Positions 18,705 through 26,840 are shown, counted from the stretch's first letter. The stretch is DNA of 64,000 nt from Hymenobacter baengnokdamensis (GCF_008728635.1 NZ_CP044285.1:2852001-2916000), one strand, 5' to 3'. Made by a program: numbers and translations. The notes: a model not told the origin generated them from the letters alone.

Positions 18705-19715
18705 GTGTCTAAAGAAATAAAAGTGGGCCTCCTGGCCGTAGTGGCATTGGTGGCCCTCGCTGTAGGGTTCAACTTTCTGCGGGGCAGCAACCTGCTCTCC
18801 AATGACCGCACCTACTATGCCATTTACCCGAATGTGGACGGCCTCAATGTCGGTGCACCGGTTATCCTTAATGGTATTAAAGTGGGGCAGGTAAAGAACC
18901 TGGAGCTACAGCCCGATAAGAATAATGCTATCCGGGCCTCCCTGGAAATGGAAAAGGGCATTACCCTTGGCGACTCGACTAAAGCGGGCCTCAGCGGCTC
19001 GCTGCTGGGCTCTAAAACCATTACGCTGCTGCTGGGCAAGAATACCAAGGAGTTTCATGGCGGCGAAACCCTGCAAACGACCACGGCTATCGGCATTGCC
19101 GACGCGTTTCAGGCCAAGGCGCTGCCCGTGCTCGATACGGTGGGGGCTACGCTGGCCCATATCAACGGCTTCCTCAACAAGGATGCCCAGACCAATATCC
19201 AGGGCACGCTGCTCGGGGCCCGCGCCAGCACTGAGGCCCTGCAAAAGCTTATTACCTCCAACCAGGCCAACATCAACGAGATTACCCGCAACCTGGCTCA
19301 CATGAGCGCGGCCCTCAACAAAAGCACGGCCAAGCTCGACCGCATCGCCAACAACTTCACCCAGCTGTCGGACTCTATTAAAACCGCGCCGGTTGGCCCC
19401 ACGCTGCGCAACCTGAACAAAACCCTAGCTGAAGCCCAAACCTCGCTGAAGGGCGTGAGTACCGCTCTGACTGACCAGAAAGGCTCGCTCGGCAAGCTCA
19501 TCAACGACACTACGCTCTATAATAACCTGAATGCCACGGCGGCCAGCTCCAACGCGCTGATTTCTGACATGAAAGCCAACCCCAAGCGCTATGTCCACTT
19601 CTCGGTATTTGGCGGCGGCAAGGATAAAACCAAGCAGGAAACTACCAAGACCCCCGATGGCACCGTGACCACCCAAACCAAGCAGGTAAGCACGACGCCG
19701 GCCGTAGTAAAATAG
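18705..19715 (+). CDS. MCE/MlaD-like lipid transport protein
   Basis: An inner-membrane-anchored substrate-binding component of an MCE lipid transporter. The single N-terminal helix (about 6-24, KVGLLAVVALVALAVGFNFL) is followed by the MCE domain (about 36-115, YAIYPNVDGLNVGAPVILNG) and a long helical region ending in a Lys/Thr-rich tail. GTG at 18705 is preferred because MSKEIKVGLLA is the canonical family start. The matching ATPase and permease (MlaF/MlaE type) are not in the window. Placed after the amidase, same strand. A TACTTTCC box ends one base before the start codon, which would imply almost no leader. Substrate presumably phospholipid. Confidence 0.88.
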   Translation: MSKEIKVGLLAVVALVALAVGFNFLRGSNLLSNDRTYYAIYPNVDGLNVGAPVILNGIKVGQVKNLELQPDKNNAIRASLEMEKGITLGDSTKAGLSGSLLGSKTITLLLGKNTKEFHGGETLQTTTAIGIADAFQAKALPVLDTVGATLAHINGFLNKDAQTNIQGTLLGARASTEALQKLITSNQANINEITRNLAHMSAALNKSTAKLDRIANNFTQLSDSIKTAPVGPTLRNLNKTLAEAQTSLKGVSTALTDQKGSLGKLINDTTLYNNLNATAASSNALISDMKANPKRYVHFSVFGGGKDKTKQETTKTPDGTVTTQTKQVSTTPAVVK

Positions 19716-19735
19716 CCGGGCCCCGATTTCCCTTT

Positions 19736-19770
19736 TACCTTTGAAACCCGCCCCGCAAAGGCGGGTTTTT
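19736..19770 (+). terminator. terminator hairpin with a -7-like box at its foot
   Basis: AAACCCGCC (19744-19752) pairs with GGCGGGTTT (19760-19768) around a 7-nt loop and is followed by T residues: an intrinsic terminator for the MCE gene. Immediately before it, TACCTTTG (19736-19743) matches the -7 consensus and could start the carboxylase transcript, in which case the hairpin would be at the very 5' end of that mRNA. Confidence 0.6.
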
Positions 19771-19836
19771 AAGTTCTGCGCCACGAGCGATTCTTAGTTT
19801 CACTACTCTTTCTACCCCATCCCACCCAGCCCAGTT

Positions 19837-21465
19837 ATGAACGTCGAGTTCAACCGCAACGAAGACCAGCTCAAGCAACTCTCTTTCCAGCTCAGCCAGA
19901 AGCTGGCCCGCGTGGCCCTCGGCGGGGGCGAAAAGCGCATTGCTGCCCACAAAGCCAAGGGCAAGCTCACGGCCCGCGAACGTATAGCGTATTTGCTAGA
20001 TAAGGGCGCGGCCCAGGTCGAAATCGGCTCTTTTGCCGGCGAGGGTATGTACAAGGAGGAAGGTGGCTGCCCCGGCGGCGGCGTGGTCGTCGTTATCGGC
20101 TACGTGCAGGGCCGGCAGTGCGTGGTAGTCGCCAACGACGCCACGGTGAAGGCCGGCGCGTGGTTTCCCATCACGGCCAAGAAAAATCTGCGCGCTCAGG
20201 AAATCAGCATCGAGAATAAATTGCCGATTATCTACCTTGTGGACTCGGCAGGCGTGTACCTGCCCATGCAGGACGAGATTTTTCCGGACAAGGAGCACTT
20301 CGGCCGCATCTTCCGCAACAATGCGGTGATGAGCAGCATGGGCATCGTGCAGATTTCGGCCATCATGGGGCCGTGCGTGGCGGGCGGGGCCTACCTGCCC
20401 ATTATGAGCGACGAGGCCATGATAGTAAACGGCACGGGCTCGGTATTCCTGGCCGGCTCATACCTGGTGAAATCAGCCATCGGCGAAACTATCGACAACG
20501 AGGCCCTGGGCGGCGCGGCCATGCACTCCGAGGTGTCGGGCGTAACGGACTACAAGTTCGACACTGATGAGGAGGCGCTCGACCATATCCGCAACATTTT
20601 CGACAAGATGGGGGCGCAGCCCAGCGCGGGCTTCAGTCGCGCGGCGCCCACCGCGCCCCGGCTGGCCGAGCAGGAAATCTATGGCCTGCTGCCCAGCGAC
20701 CGCGCCAAGCCCTACGATATGATGGAAATCATCAATCGCCTGGTCGATAATTCCGAGTTTGAGCCCTACAAGGACCTCTATGGCCAAACGCTGCTCTGCG
20801 GCCTCGCCCGCATCGACGGCTGGGCGGTGGGCATCGTGGCCAACCAGCGCAAAATCGTGAAAAGCAAGAAAACCGGCATGCAGATGGGCGGCGTCATCTA
20901 CTCCGACTCGGCCGACAAGGCCGCCCGCTTCATCATGAACTGCAACCAGAAGCGCATCCCGCTGGTGTTTCTGCACGACGTGTCGGGCTTCATGGTGGGC
21001 TCGGCCAGCGAGCAGGGCGGCATCATCAAGGACGGCGCCAAGATGGTAAATGCTATGGCCAACTCGGTAGTGCCCAAGTTCACGGTCGTGGTCGGCAACA
21101 GCTACGGTGCCGGCAACTACGCCATGTGCGGCAAAGCCTACGACCCGCGCCTCATCGTGGCCTGGCCCACCGCCCAGCTCGCCGTAATGAGCGGCGCAGC
21201 CGCGGCTAATACCCTGCTGCAAATCCAGGTAGCGTCGTTGAAAGCCAAAGGGGAAGTCATCACCCCCGAAGCCGAAAAGGAACTGCTCGACCGCATCAAA
21301 GCCCGCTACGAAGAACAATTATCGCCTTACTACGCGGCGGCCCGGCTGTGGGTCGATGCGGTAATTGACCCGCTGGAAACGCGTAAGGTTATTTCGGAGG
21401 GAATTTCGGCGGCTAACCATGCACCGATTGAGAAGGCATATAACGTGGGGGTGATTCAGGTGTGA
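19837..21465 (+). CDS. acyl-CoA carboxylase carboxyltransferase (beta) subunit
   Basis: Transfers carboxyl groups from carboxybiotin to an acyl-CoA; closest in appearance to propionyl- or methylcrotonyl-CoA carboxylase beta subunits. The 542-residue protein has the two crotonase-like halves: the N-terminal half contains KGKLTARERI and the acyl-CoA/biotin pocket motifs (VDSAGVYLPMQ, GPCVAGGAYLP), the C-terminal half contains LHDVSGFMVG and GNSYGAGNYAMCG. Full length. The biotin-carboxylase/carrier partner is not nearby. Its stop overlaps the ATG of the next gene by one base (TGATG), so translation is probably coupled. The last 50 bp are duplicated about 0.84 kb downstream. Confidence 0.9.
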   Translation: MNVEFNRNEDQLKQLSFQLSQKLARVALGGGEKRIAAHKAKGKLTARERIAYLLDKGAAQVEIGSFAGEGMYKEEGGCPGGGVVVVIGYVQGRQCVVVANDATVKAGAWFPITAKKNLRAQEISIENKLPIIYLVDSAGVYLPMQDEIFPDKEHFGRIFRNNAVMSSMGIVQISAIMGPCVAGGAYLPIMSDEAMIVNGTGSVFLAGSYLVKSAIGETIDNEALGGAAMHSEVSGVTDYKFDTDEEALDHIRNIFDKMGAQPSAGFSRAAPTAPRLAEQEIYGLLPSDRAKPYDMMEIINRLVDNSEFEPYKDLYGQTLLCGLARIDGWAVGIVANQRKIVKSKKTGMQMGGVIYSDSADKAARFIMNCNQKRIPLVFLHDVSGFMVGSASEQGGIIKDGAKMVNAMANSVVPKFTVVVGNSYGAGNYAMCGKAYDPRLIVAWPTAQLAVMSGAAAANTLLQIQVASLKAKGEVITPEAEKELLDRIKARYEEQLSPYYAAARLWVDAVIDPLETRKVISEGISAANHAPIEKAYNVGVIQV

Positions 21466-21998
21466 TGGAAATGCAGCCAATTATTTGCCTGGCTACGCGC
21501 GCCGAAAAAAAGGAATGGGCCAGAAATCTGGCTACTGTATGTAATATCGTTGCTTGGTTAGCGGCGTTTGGCCTTTTCTTTGCTCGAGTCCTTAAAAGAT
21601 TGCAAATCCTTTATTTAGCGCTACTTATCATGGGCTTTTGCCTATGTATTCAGTTCGGGTTAATGCTGATAGCTTACTGGAAACGCTCAATTATTTATTA
21701 CCCTAAGGTTGCGGAAACCATTGGTCTTAATGAGCAGTCGTTAGTGCTCGGGATGCAGGAAACAGCTACCGCTACCCTGAAAAGTATTGTAATCGAATCG
21801 GATGGTTATGCGGGTAAGGTAGCTGCAGGTAGGCGCGGCCCGTTTTCAGGTAACGGTAAAATCACAGTTGTCGATAAAAGCTCCGCTAAAGAGGTTATCT
21901 ATTTGATAACCATTAAATCAGCTGACGAATTACATTCGCTGCGCCACCTCGCGGAAAGCTGGCGTGCACAAGGCATATCAGCCTTTGTAATGGATTAA
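21465..21998 (+). CDS. small membrane protein, paralog A (unknown function)
   Basis: A 177-residue protein not recognised from any named family. Two hydrophobic segments (about 23-46 and 49-72) form a helical hairpin, followed by a cytoplasmic-looking alpha/beta domain with TLKSIVIESDGYAG and a C-terminal SWRAQGISAFVMD. The same layout and motifs recur in the gene at 22312, so they are diverged paralogs. The ATG overlaps the carboxylase stop by one base; a GTG three bases earlier is also possible. It is much more AT-rich than the carboxylase, suggesting a different origin. The domain after the helices looks PH-like (YcxB-type) in general appearance, but this is only an impression. Confidence 0.75.
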   Translation: MEMQPIICLATRAEKKEWARNLATVCNIVAWLAAFGLFFARVLKRLQILYLALLIMGFCLCIQFGLMLIAYWKRSIIYYPKVAETIGLNEQSLVLGMQETATATLKSIVIESDGYAGKVAAGRRGPFSGNGKITVVDKSSAKEVIYLITIKSADELHSLRHLAESWRAQGISAFVMD

Positions 21999-22068
21999 GC
22001 CGTTCGGCGCCCGCTGGCCGCCGTTTATAAAATTTGTAATATGAAAATATATAAAAATTTGCCCCAAG

Positions 22069-22258
22069 CTGGCGCGAGTTTAGGCGAAGCCGTAACTCGT
22101 GCCGACTATAACGTGGAGGTTGCACCTCCACTGCCGCGCCAGCGGCAAAGCGGGACCGTGCCGCTGGGGCCGTTCGGCTAGCTCGTTCTGTGGGAGGCAC
22201 AGCCTCCCCGAAAACCTGTCACGAGTTACAGCTTCGCCTAAACTCGCGCCAGTAATAG
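22069..22258. repeat. palindromic repeat element, copy 1
   Basis: About 190 bp bounded by inverted repeats: the left arm (22071-22101) and right arm (22220-22250) are complementary over 31 bp with one mismatch. The interior has three further hairpins: 8-bp stem GTGGAGGT/ACCTCCAC, 6-bp TGCCGC/GCGGCA and 7-bp GGGAGGC/GCCTCCC. It is nearly identical to copy 2 at 22867. The outermost left bases have decayed relative to copy 2. It looks like a MITE or a large REP/BIME-type element. Confidence 0.85.
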
Positions 22259-22308
22259 ACCATGCACCGATTGAGAAGGCATATAATGTGGGGGTTATTC
22301 AGGTGTGA
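22259..22308 (+). pseudogene. duplicated 3' end of the acyl-CoA carboxylase gene
   Basis: Fifty bases matching 21416-21465 with only two substitutions, encoding the last 15 residues (HAPIEKAYNVGVIQV) and the stop codon. It directly abuts palindromic copy 1 and ends 3 bp before the ATG of paralog B. The repeat and this tail are in one open frame from 22099, giving a potential 69-codon chimeric ORF that may provide translational coupling for the next gene. Confidence 0.85.
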
Positions 22309-22311
22309 GAA

Positions 22312-22851
22312 ATGGAACCTACTGTTTATTTAGAAGTGCGTGCGGAGCAAAAAGCGTGGTATACTAAATTAAAGGAGGGTGCTTTAGGATTGGAGATTCT
22401 TTCCCTCGCTCTATTGCTCATAGAAGCAGGAGTTAAATTGCCGACTATACTTATGTACGCGTTTAATAGTATGGCAATTATTTGTGGTTTGACTATTGGG
22501 TATGTGATATGGCTGGAGCAGGAGTCTAAGAGGAGTCCTGCCAAGTTTTATTACCCGAAGCCCATCGAGAAAATAGGACTTACTCAGCATAGCTTATTAA
22601 TTGGGCCCCAAGAAATACCCGTAACAACACTTAAAAGTATTATTATAGAATGCGATGGCTATGCCGGTCAACTTGGCACTGGCAAAAGAGGGGGAGTTAC
22701 TGGTTTCGGTAAGCTGACAGTTGTCAATAAAAGCAGTAACGAAGAGAAGACTATTCTAATCAAAGTAAACTCAAGCTATGAAATGCAGGAGATACGCCGA
22801 CTAACAAATGATTGGCGTAATGAAGGGCTAACAGCTTTCATTATGGATTAA
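22312..22851 (+). CDS. small membrane protein, paralog B (unknown function)
   Basis: A 179-residue paralog of the protein at 21465. Shared features in order: N-terminal charged stretch with RAEQKAW, two hydrophobic segments (about 23-43 and 48-69), a YYPKPIEKIGL segment, TLKSIIIECDGYAG, a glycine-rich turn and the C-terminal DWRNEGLTAFIMD. The two paralogs have diverged widely at both DNA and protein level, whereas the flanking repeat and carboxylase tail are almost identical. AT-rich like its sibling. It begins 3 bp after the duplicated carboxylase stop and ends 15 bp before palindromic copy 2. Function unknown; an accessory or immunity-type membrane protein is speculative. Confidence 0.75.
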   Translation: MEPTVYLEVRAEQKAWYTKLKEGALGLEILSLALLLIEAGVKLPTILMYAFNSMAIICGLTIGYVIWLEQESKRSPAKFYYPKPIEKIGLTQHSLLIGPQEIPVTTLKSIIIECDGYAGQLGTGKRGGVTGFGKLTVVNKSSNEEKTILIKVNSSYEMQEIRRLTNDWRNEGLTAFIMD

Positions 22852-22866
22852 CTGTTTTCCGCTAGC

Positions 22867-23062
22867 CTATTACTGGCGCGAGTTTAGGCGAAGCCGTAAC
22901 TCGTGCCGACTATAACGTGGAGGTTGCACCTCCACTGCCGCGCTAGCGGCAAAGCGGGACCGTGCCGCTGGGGCCGTTCGGCTAGCTCGTTCTGTGGGAG
23001 GCACAGCCTCCCCGAAAACCTGTCACGAGTTACGGCTTCGCCTAAACTCGCGCCAGTAATAG
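22867..23062. repeat. palindromic repeat element, copy 2 (intact)
   Basis: 196 bp with perfect 39-bp terminal inverted repeats (22867-22905 and 23024-23062), beginning CTATTACTGG and ending CCAGTAATAG. The internal three hairpins match copy 1; the visible interior difference lies in the loop of the 6-bp hairpin (GCCA versus GCTA), so pairing is preserved. No transposase is encoded and no target-site duplication is evident. Confidence 0.9.
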
Positions 23063-23093
23063 CCAGTACTACCCCAAATTACCGTATAGGCTG

Positions 23094-23132
23094 TGCTTCC
23101 ACTGCCGCGCCAGCGGCAAGTCCGTACCGCGC
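23094..23132. repeat. degenerate core fragment of the palindromic element
   Basis: CCACTGCCGCGCCAGCGGCA (about 23100-23119) followed by a GTCCGTACCGCGCC stretch resembles the central hairpin region of copies 1 and 2, but without the terminal arms. Probably a decayed third copy. Confidence 0.5.
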
Positions 23133-23237
23133 CGATTAGCAACAAAGAACCTACGCGGCACTAAGCTTTTTATCAGCAAAAAAAGCAGGTCTATCCGTAA
23201 GTTTGCTTGCGCTGAAGCTACCTTACTCTGCTGCCTT

Positions 23238-24392
23238 ATGGCTAAAAAACCTGCTGCTCCCAAGCCCCAACTCGTACACATCCCAACGACCAGCGCCGAT
23301 AACCCGGCGCTTTCCAAGGCGCAGAAGGAGTTCAACCGCCTCACCAAGCGCATTTCCAAGCTGGAAAAAGACGTGGCCGAGTTTCGGGAAGCGGCGACCC
23401 GGCTGCGCCAGCGCGTGCAGAACGAGTACCGACCCCTGCAAGCCCGACACAACGAGGTGCGGGCCGACCTGGTGCGTATGCTCGACCGCGCCCACGACAC
23501 GTATAAGCTGACCAAAGGCGAGCGGACGAAAATCGTGTCGCTGCTGCTCGATGGCTGCTACGACCTGCTGCAAAAAGGCCATCCCGACCTGCAACCCATC
23601 TTCGATAAGTACGAGGAGCCCGAAACGCCCGAAGAAGCTGCTGCGGCCGATGCCCAAACGGCCGAGATGATGAAGCAGCTGTTCAGCCGGCAGTTTGGCA
23701 TCGAGTTCGACGCTGATGCCGACGTGAGCACGCCCGAAAAGTTTCAGGCTTACCTGCACCAGAAAATGGCCACTGAGCAGGCCGCCTACGAGCAGGAAGA
23801 AGCCGAGCGCGCCGAGCGGCGGGCCAGCCGTAAGAAAAGCCCCAGGCAGCAGGCGGCCGAAGAGAAAAAACAGGCGGAGGAGCAAAATATTACCCAGGCC
23901 GTGCGTACGCTCTACCGCGACCTGGTGAAGGCTCTGCACCCCGACCTCGAACCCGATGAAACCGAAAAAGCCCGCAAAACCGAGCTGATGAAGCAGGTGA
24001 CGACGGCCTACGAAGCCAACGAGCTGCTGACACTGCTGCGGCTCCAGCTCGAATTGCAGCGCATCGACCAGACCCACCTCGAAAACCTGGCCGAAGACCA
24101 GCTGCACTACTACAATAAGCTCCTCAAAGAGCAGGCCCGCGAGCTCGACGAAGCCATGTTCCGGGAGCAGGAAATCCTGTCGGGTTTCACCGGCAAGCCT
24201 TATTACTATACGCCTACGCCCGCCGCAATGGACTATGACTATGCCCGGCAAAAGGCGCAGCTGGAACAGAAAATCCGGCAGCTGGCGGCCGAGGTGCTGG
24301 CCTTTGAGCACGACCCGGCCGCGTTAAAAGCGTTCCTGAAGACTTATAAAGTCCCGAAAGCCGGGTTGGGGCCGGTGTTTCTGGAGTTTTAG
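23238..24392 (+). CDS. J-domain protein (DnaJ-like cochaperone), long coiled coil
   Basis: A soluble 384-residue protein with a central-to-late J domain (about 215-265) containing the HPD motif in ALHPDLEPD; this motif stimulates Hsp70 ATPase activity. The N-terminal ~130 residues are predicted coiled coil (KRISKLEKDVAEF, RQRVQNEYRPLQ). A charged Glu/Lys/Arg-rich linker follows, and there is another helical tail after the J domain. It lacks the Gly/Phe region and zinc fingers of canonical DnaJ, so it is a class C type J protein, and its client is unknown. Solitary gene, separated from the convergent SDR gene by a large palindrome. Confidence 0.75.
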   Translation: MAKKPAAPKPQLVHIPTTSADNPALSKAQKEFNRLTKRISKLEKDVAEFREAATRLRQRVQNEYRPLQARHNEVRADLVRMLDRAHDTYKLTKGERTKIVSLLLDGCYDLLQKGHPDLQPIFDKYEEPETPEEAAAADAQTAEMMKQLFSRQFGIEFDADADVSTPEKFQAYLHQKMATEQAAYEQEEAERAERRASRKKSPRQQAAEEKKQAEEQNITQAVRTLYRDLVKALHPDLEPDETEKARKTELMKQVTTAYEANELLTLLRLQLELQRIDQTHLENLAEDQLHYYNKLLKEQARELDEAMFREQEILSGFTGKPYYYTPTPAAMDYDYARQKAQLEQKIRQLAAEVLAFEHDPAALKAFLKTYKVPKAGLGPVFLEF

Positions 24393-24467
24393 GCCAGCGC
24401 AGTTTGCCGGGGTGGGTAAGCTAGTAAAAGGTAGCTAAATCTGCACTGGAGTGGGTAGGCAGCACGC

Positions 24468-24520
24468 AACAACAGCTACCGTCGTGCTGCGCTGCGCGCA
24501 GCACGACGGTAGCTGTTGTT
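24468..24520. terminator. 53-bp perfect palindrome between convergent genes
   Basis: Two 25-bp arms (24468-24492 and 24496-24520) are exactly complementary around a 3-nt centre. Placed between the J-protein gene and the convergent SDR gene. It may be a bidirectional terminator, although it lacks a T-tract and is longer than needed; it could also be an intergenic repeat unit. Confidence 0.7.
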
Positions 24521-24559
24521 AACAAGCAAATCCTGGCTTCGGCTCCGGAGTCTTAACCA

Positions 24560-25297
24560 CTACAAGTGGTCCAGCCGCCCGCCATCCACGCGCACCTCGG
24601 CGCCCTGCACAAAGGCGGCATCGTCGGAGGCCAGGTAGGCCACGGCGGCGGCGATGTCTTCCGGCTTGCCTACGTCGCTAGGGTTAATTTTCTCGACGCC
24701 CGATTTTACGTTGGGATTATTCCAGAGCATAGGCGTGTCGATGGCGCCCGGCAGCACCACGTTGGTGCGAATGCCTTTGGGCTTGCCCTCAATCACCGAC
24801 GAGCGCGTGAGCGAGAGTACGGCGGCTTTGGCCGCCGCGTAGGGCGCCACCAGCGCCTCGGTGGCGATGGCGTGGATACTCGCCACATTCACGATATTTC
24901 CGCCCGGCTTCATGTTCAGAAAAGCCTGCTTGGTGAAGTAAAACGCCCCCAGCAAATCGACGCTCAGCACCCGCAGCCAGTCGTCGCCGGTGAGCTCATC
25001 AAGTGCCTTAAACTGCATAAGGCCAGCATTATTTACTACCACATCGAGACGGCCAAACTTGGCCAGGGTAGCCTGCACCGTGGCAATTACCTGGTCTTCC
25101 TGGGCCACATTGCACATGCAGGTCAGCACATCGGGCGCGCCCGCAGTTTTTACCTCGGGCGCGGCGCTGTTTAGATTATCCTGATTGATGTCGGCCAGCA
25201 CAATACGAGCTCCTTCCGAGCCCATTCGCTTGGCAATGGCCAGGCCGATGCCGCTGGCCCCGCCCGTAATGATGACAACTTTATCCTGAAAACGCAT
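24560..25297 (-). CDS. SDR family oxidoreductase (glucose 1-dehydrogenase-like)
   Basis: A 245-residue classical short-chain dehydrogenase. Cofactor motif TGGASGIG (about 12-19) with an Asp in LADIN after strand 2, suggesting NAD preference; NNAGLMQF, catalytic Ser in VASIHA and the YAAAK catalytic Tyr-Lys are all present, and the C-terminus has the FVQGAEVRVDGG motif common to glucose 1-dehydrogenase/3-oxoacyl reductase-like enzymes. Length normal. It lies on the same strand as a GH1 glycosidase (93 bp upstream) and another SDR, which suggests sugar oxidation. Substrate cannot be assigned from sequence. Confidence 0.85.
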   Translation of the reverse strand: MRFQDKVVIITGGASGIGLAIAKRMGSEGARIVLADINQDNLNSAAPEVKTAGAPDVLTCMCNVAQEDQVIATVQATLAKFGRLDVVVNNAGLMQFKALDELTGDDWLRVLSVDLLGAFYFTKQAFLNMKPGGNIVNVASIHAIATEALVAPYAAAKAAVLSLTRSSVIEGKPKGIRTNVVLPGAIDTPMLWNNPNVKSGVEKINPSDVGKPEDIAAAVAYLASDDAAFVQGAEVRVDGGRLDHL

Positions 25298-25390
25298 AAA
25301 TTGGGGAGGTGTAGCGCGAACCCGGAGAGTTCGCGCGTGGTACGTAGAAACGGTAGCATGCGCCAGCGCACGGAGGCCAGGCTATGTAGC

Positions 25391-26713
25391 TTAATGCAGG
25401 TCTTGCAGCGACGTGTTAGCGTTGGACGCGCCCGGCTGACTCAGCACTTGCTGGGCCGCCGCTTTTTGCTGTTTGGCCCAGGCCTCGTTGTTATCCTGCG
25501 GCATAATGATGGGCATTTGCAGGCAGGCAGTCTGGGTGGGCAGCACTTCTTTCCACTGGCTGATGAGCTTTTTATAGGCTTCGCCCACGGGCCGGATATT
25601 GCGGTTTAAGTCGTAGAGCCCCAGGGGATTGTTGTTATTGTTGTTTTCCCGTAGCGCCGTATCCCAGTCTACCTGGTCGGTGAGCGAATACCAGGTAAAG
25701 CCCACGATGGGTACGCCGTCGTTGCGCACGCGCAGCACGTTGGCCCATTCTTTCCAGAGCCAGAACACGGCCTCGTCGCCGTTGGGGCCCTGCCAGAGGT
25801 TGGTTTCGGTGTGCATTACCGGCAGCTGGTAGCGGTCGTGGTACTGGGTCGTAATAACGTGATAACCATATATTTCGCCCGATGCCACGGTGCTGCCATC
25901 GGCCCGCACGCGGTGCTCATTGGTCCGGTAATAATCGTTGCCCATAATGCACTGGTGCTTGAGATTATTATCCAGAAAGAAGTGGTACTCGTCGCGCGTC
26001 ATGCCGTTATCGAGCAGATACTCATACATATCGGAGTCGACGCGCCGCCCGTAGTTCAGGTCCAGCGACAGAAAGCGCTTGGCATTCAGAATTTCTGCCG
26101 GCTTGATAGACTGCGGATTAGAAGCATGAAAATACTCCGATGATTCGCTTTGAATAAACAGTGCATCGGGCCGCACCGCCAGAATGGCGTGCATGGCCAG
26201 CACGTTGGCTTTGACAATGTTTTTAAGAGCCGTCACGAATGCCTTATCGCTGCTAAGCTGCTCGTTCCACCAGCCGTACAGGGCCGAAAACTCGGCGCAG
26301 ATGTACATCTCATTCACCGGCGTGTAGAGCTGCACCCACGGAAAGCGCTTGGCAAAATCGCTGGCATATTGCGCAAACAGCGCCGGAAAATCAGGATTCT
26401 GAAAGTTGCCCAGCCAGTCGGGCACCCCAAAGTGACATAAGTCCACGATGGGCAGGATGTTGCGCCGCAGCAAGTCGTTGAAGGTCACGTCGGCAAAATC
26501 CCAGTTGTATTTGCCCGGCCCCATCCAGGTAGTATGAATGGGCGGGCCATAGCGCAGCACCTCAATACCCAGCTCCTGCACCAAGTCAAAATCCTTCTGC
26601 CAGAATTTGTAGTGCCCGCATTTTTCCATCTCGTCCTGGCGCACCTTGCCGTTCTGAATGGTTGGGTAACTGTTTTCGATGCCGGTGGCGAAGAGAAATT
26701 GGGAAGCAGCCAT
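25391..26713 (-). CDS. glycoside hydrolase family 1-like protein
   Basis: A 440-residue beta-glycosidase-like (beta/alpha)8 protein without signal peptide, so intracellular. Family hallmarks are divergent: the acid/base position reads TPVNEMY in place of TFNEP, and the nucleophile position reads MHTETN in place of ITENG; both glutamates are retained, so activity is plausible. N-terminal substrate-side motifs such as LRYGPPIHTTWMG and the Trp near the end (GFTWYSLTDQVDW) fit GH1. The C-terminus ends with a Gln/Ala-rich tail. It sits between two SDR genes on the same strand. Likely hydrolyses a beta-glucoside or related compound; exact substrate unknown. Confidence 0.75.
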   Translation of the reverse strand: MAASQFLFATGIENSYPTIQNGKVRQDEMEKCGHYKFWQKDFDLVQELGIEVLRYGPPIHTTWMGPGKYNWDFADVTFNDLLRRNILPIVDLCHFGVPDWLGNFQNPDFPALFAQYASDFAKRFPWVQLYTPVNEMYICAEFSALYGWWNEQLSSDKAFVTALKNIVKANVLAMHAILAVRPDALFIQSESSEYFHASNPQSIKPAEILNAKRFLSLDLNYGRRVDSDMYEYLLDNGMTRDEYHFFLDNNLKHQCIMGNDYYRTNEHRVRADGSTVASGEIYGYHVITTQYHDRYQLPVMHTETNLWQGPNGDEAVFWLWKEWANVLRVRNDGVPIVGFTWYSLTDQVDWDTALRENNNNNNPLGLYDLNRNIRPVGEAYKKLISQWKEVLPTQTACLQMPIIMPQDNNEAWAKQQKAAAQQVLSQPGASNANTSLQDLH

Positions 26714-26840
26714 ACAAAATAAAGTGGAAAATAAAGTGGCCTGACGACCGCTAAAAAACTACCAGAAACCCATACGCGAAACCTCGGCCAGTGGACGAAT
26801 GCCAGCGGCTTTTTATTTGCTTGTGAAGGCTTTGTGAAGC

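Noticed and set aside
20473..21318. Minus-strand open frame within the carboxylase gene
   Set aside because: Antisense shadow of a strongly conserved enzyme; no recognisable motifs.
22903..23139. Open frame inside palindrome copy 2 as a gene
   Set aside because: It is produced by the repeat itself, differs at the end from the copy 1 version, and has no protein-like features.
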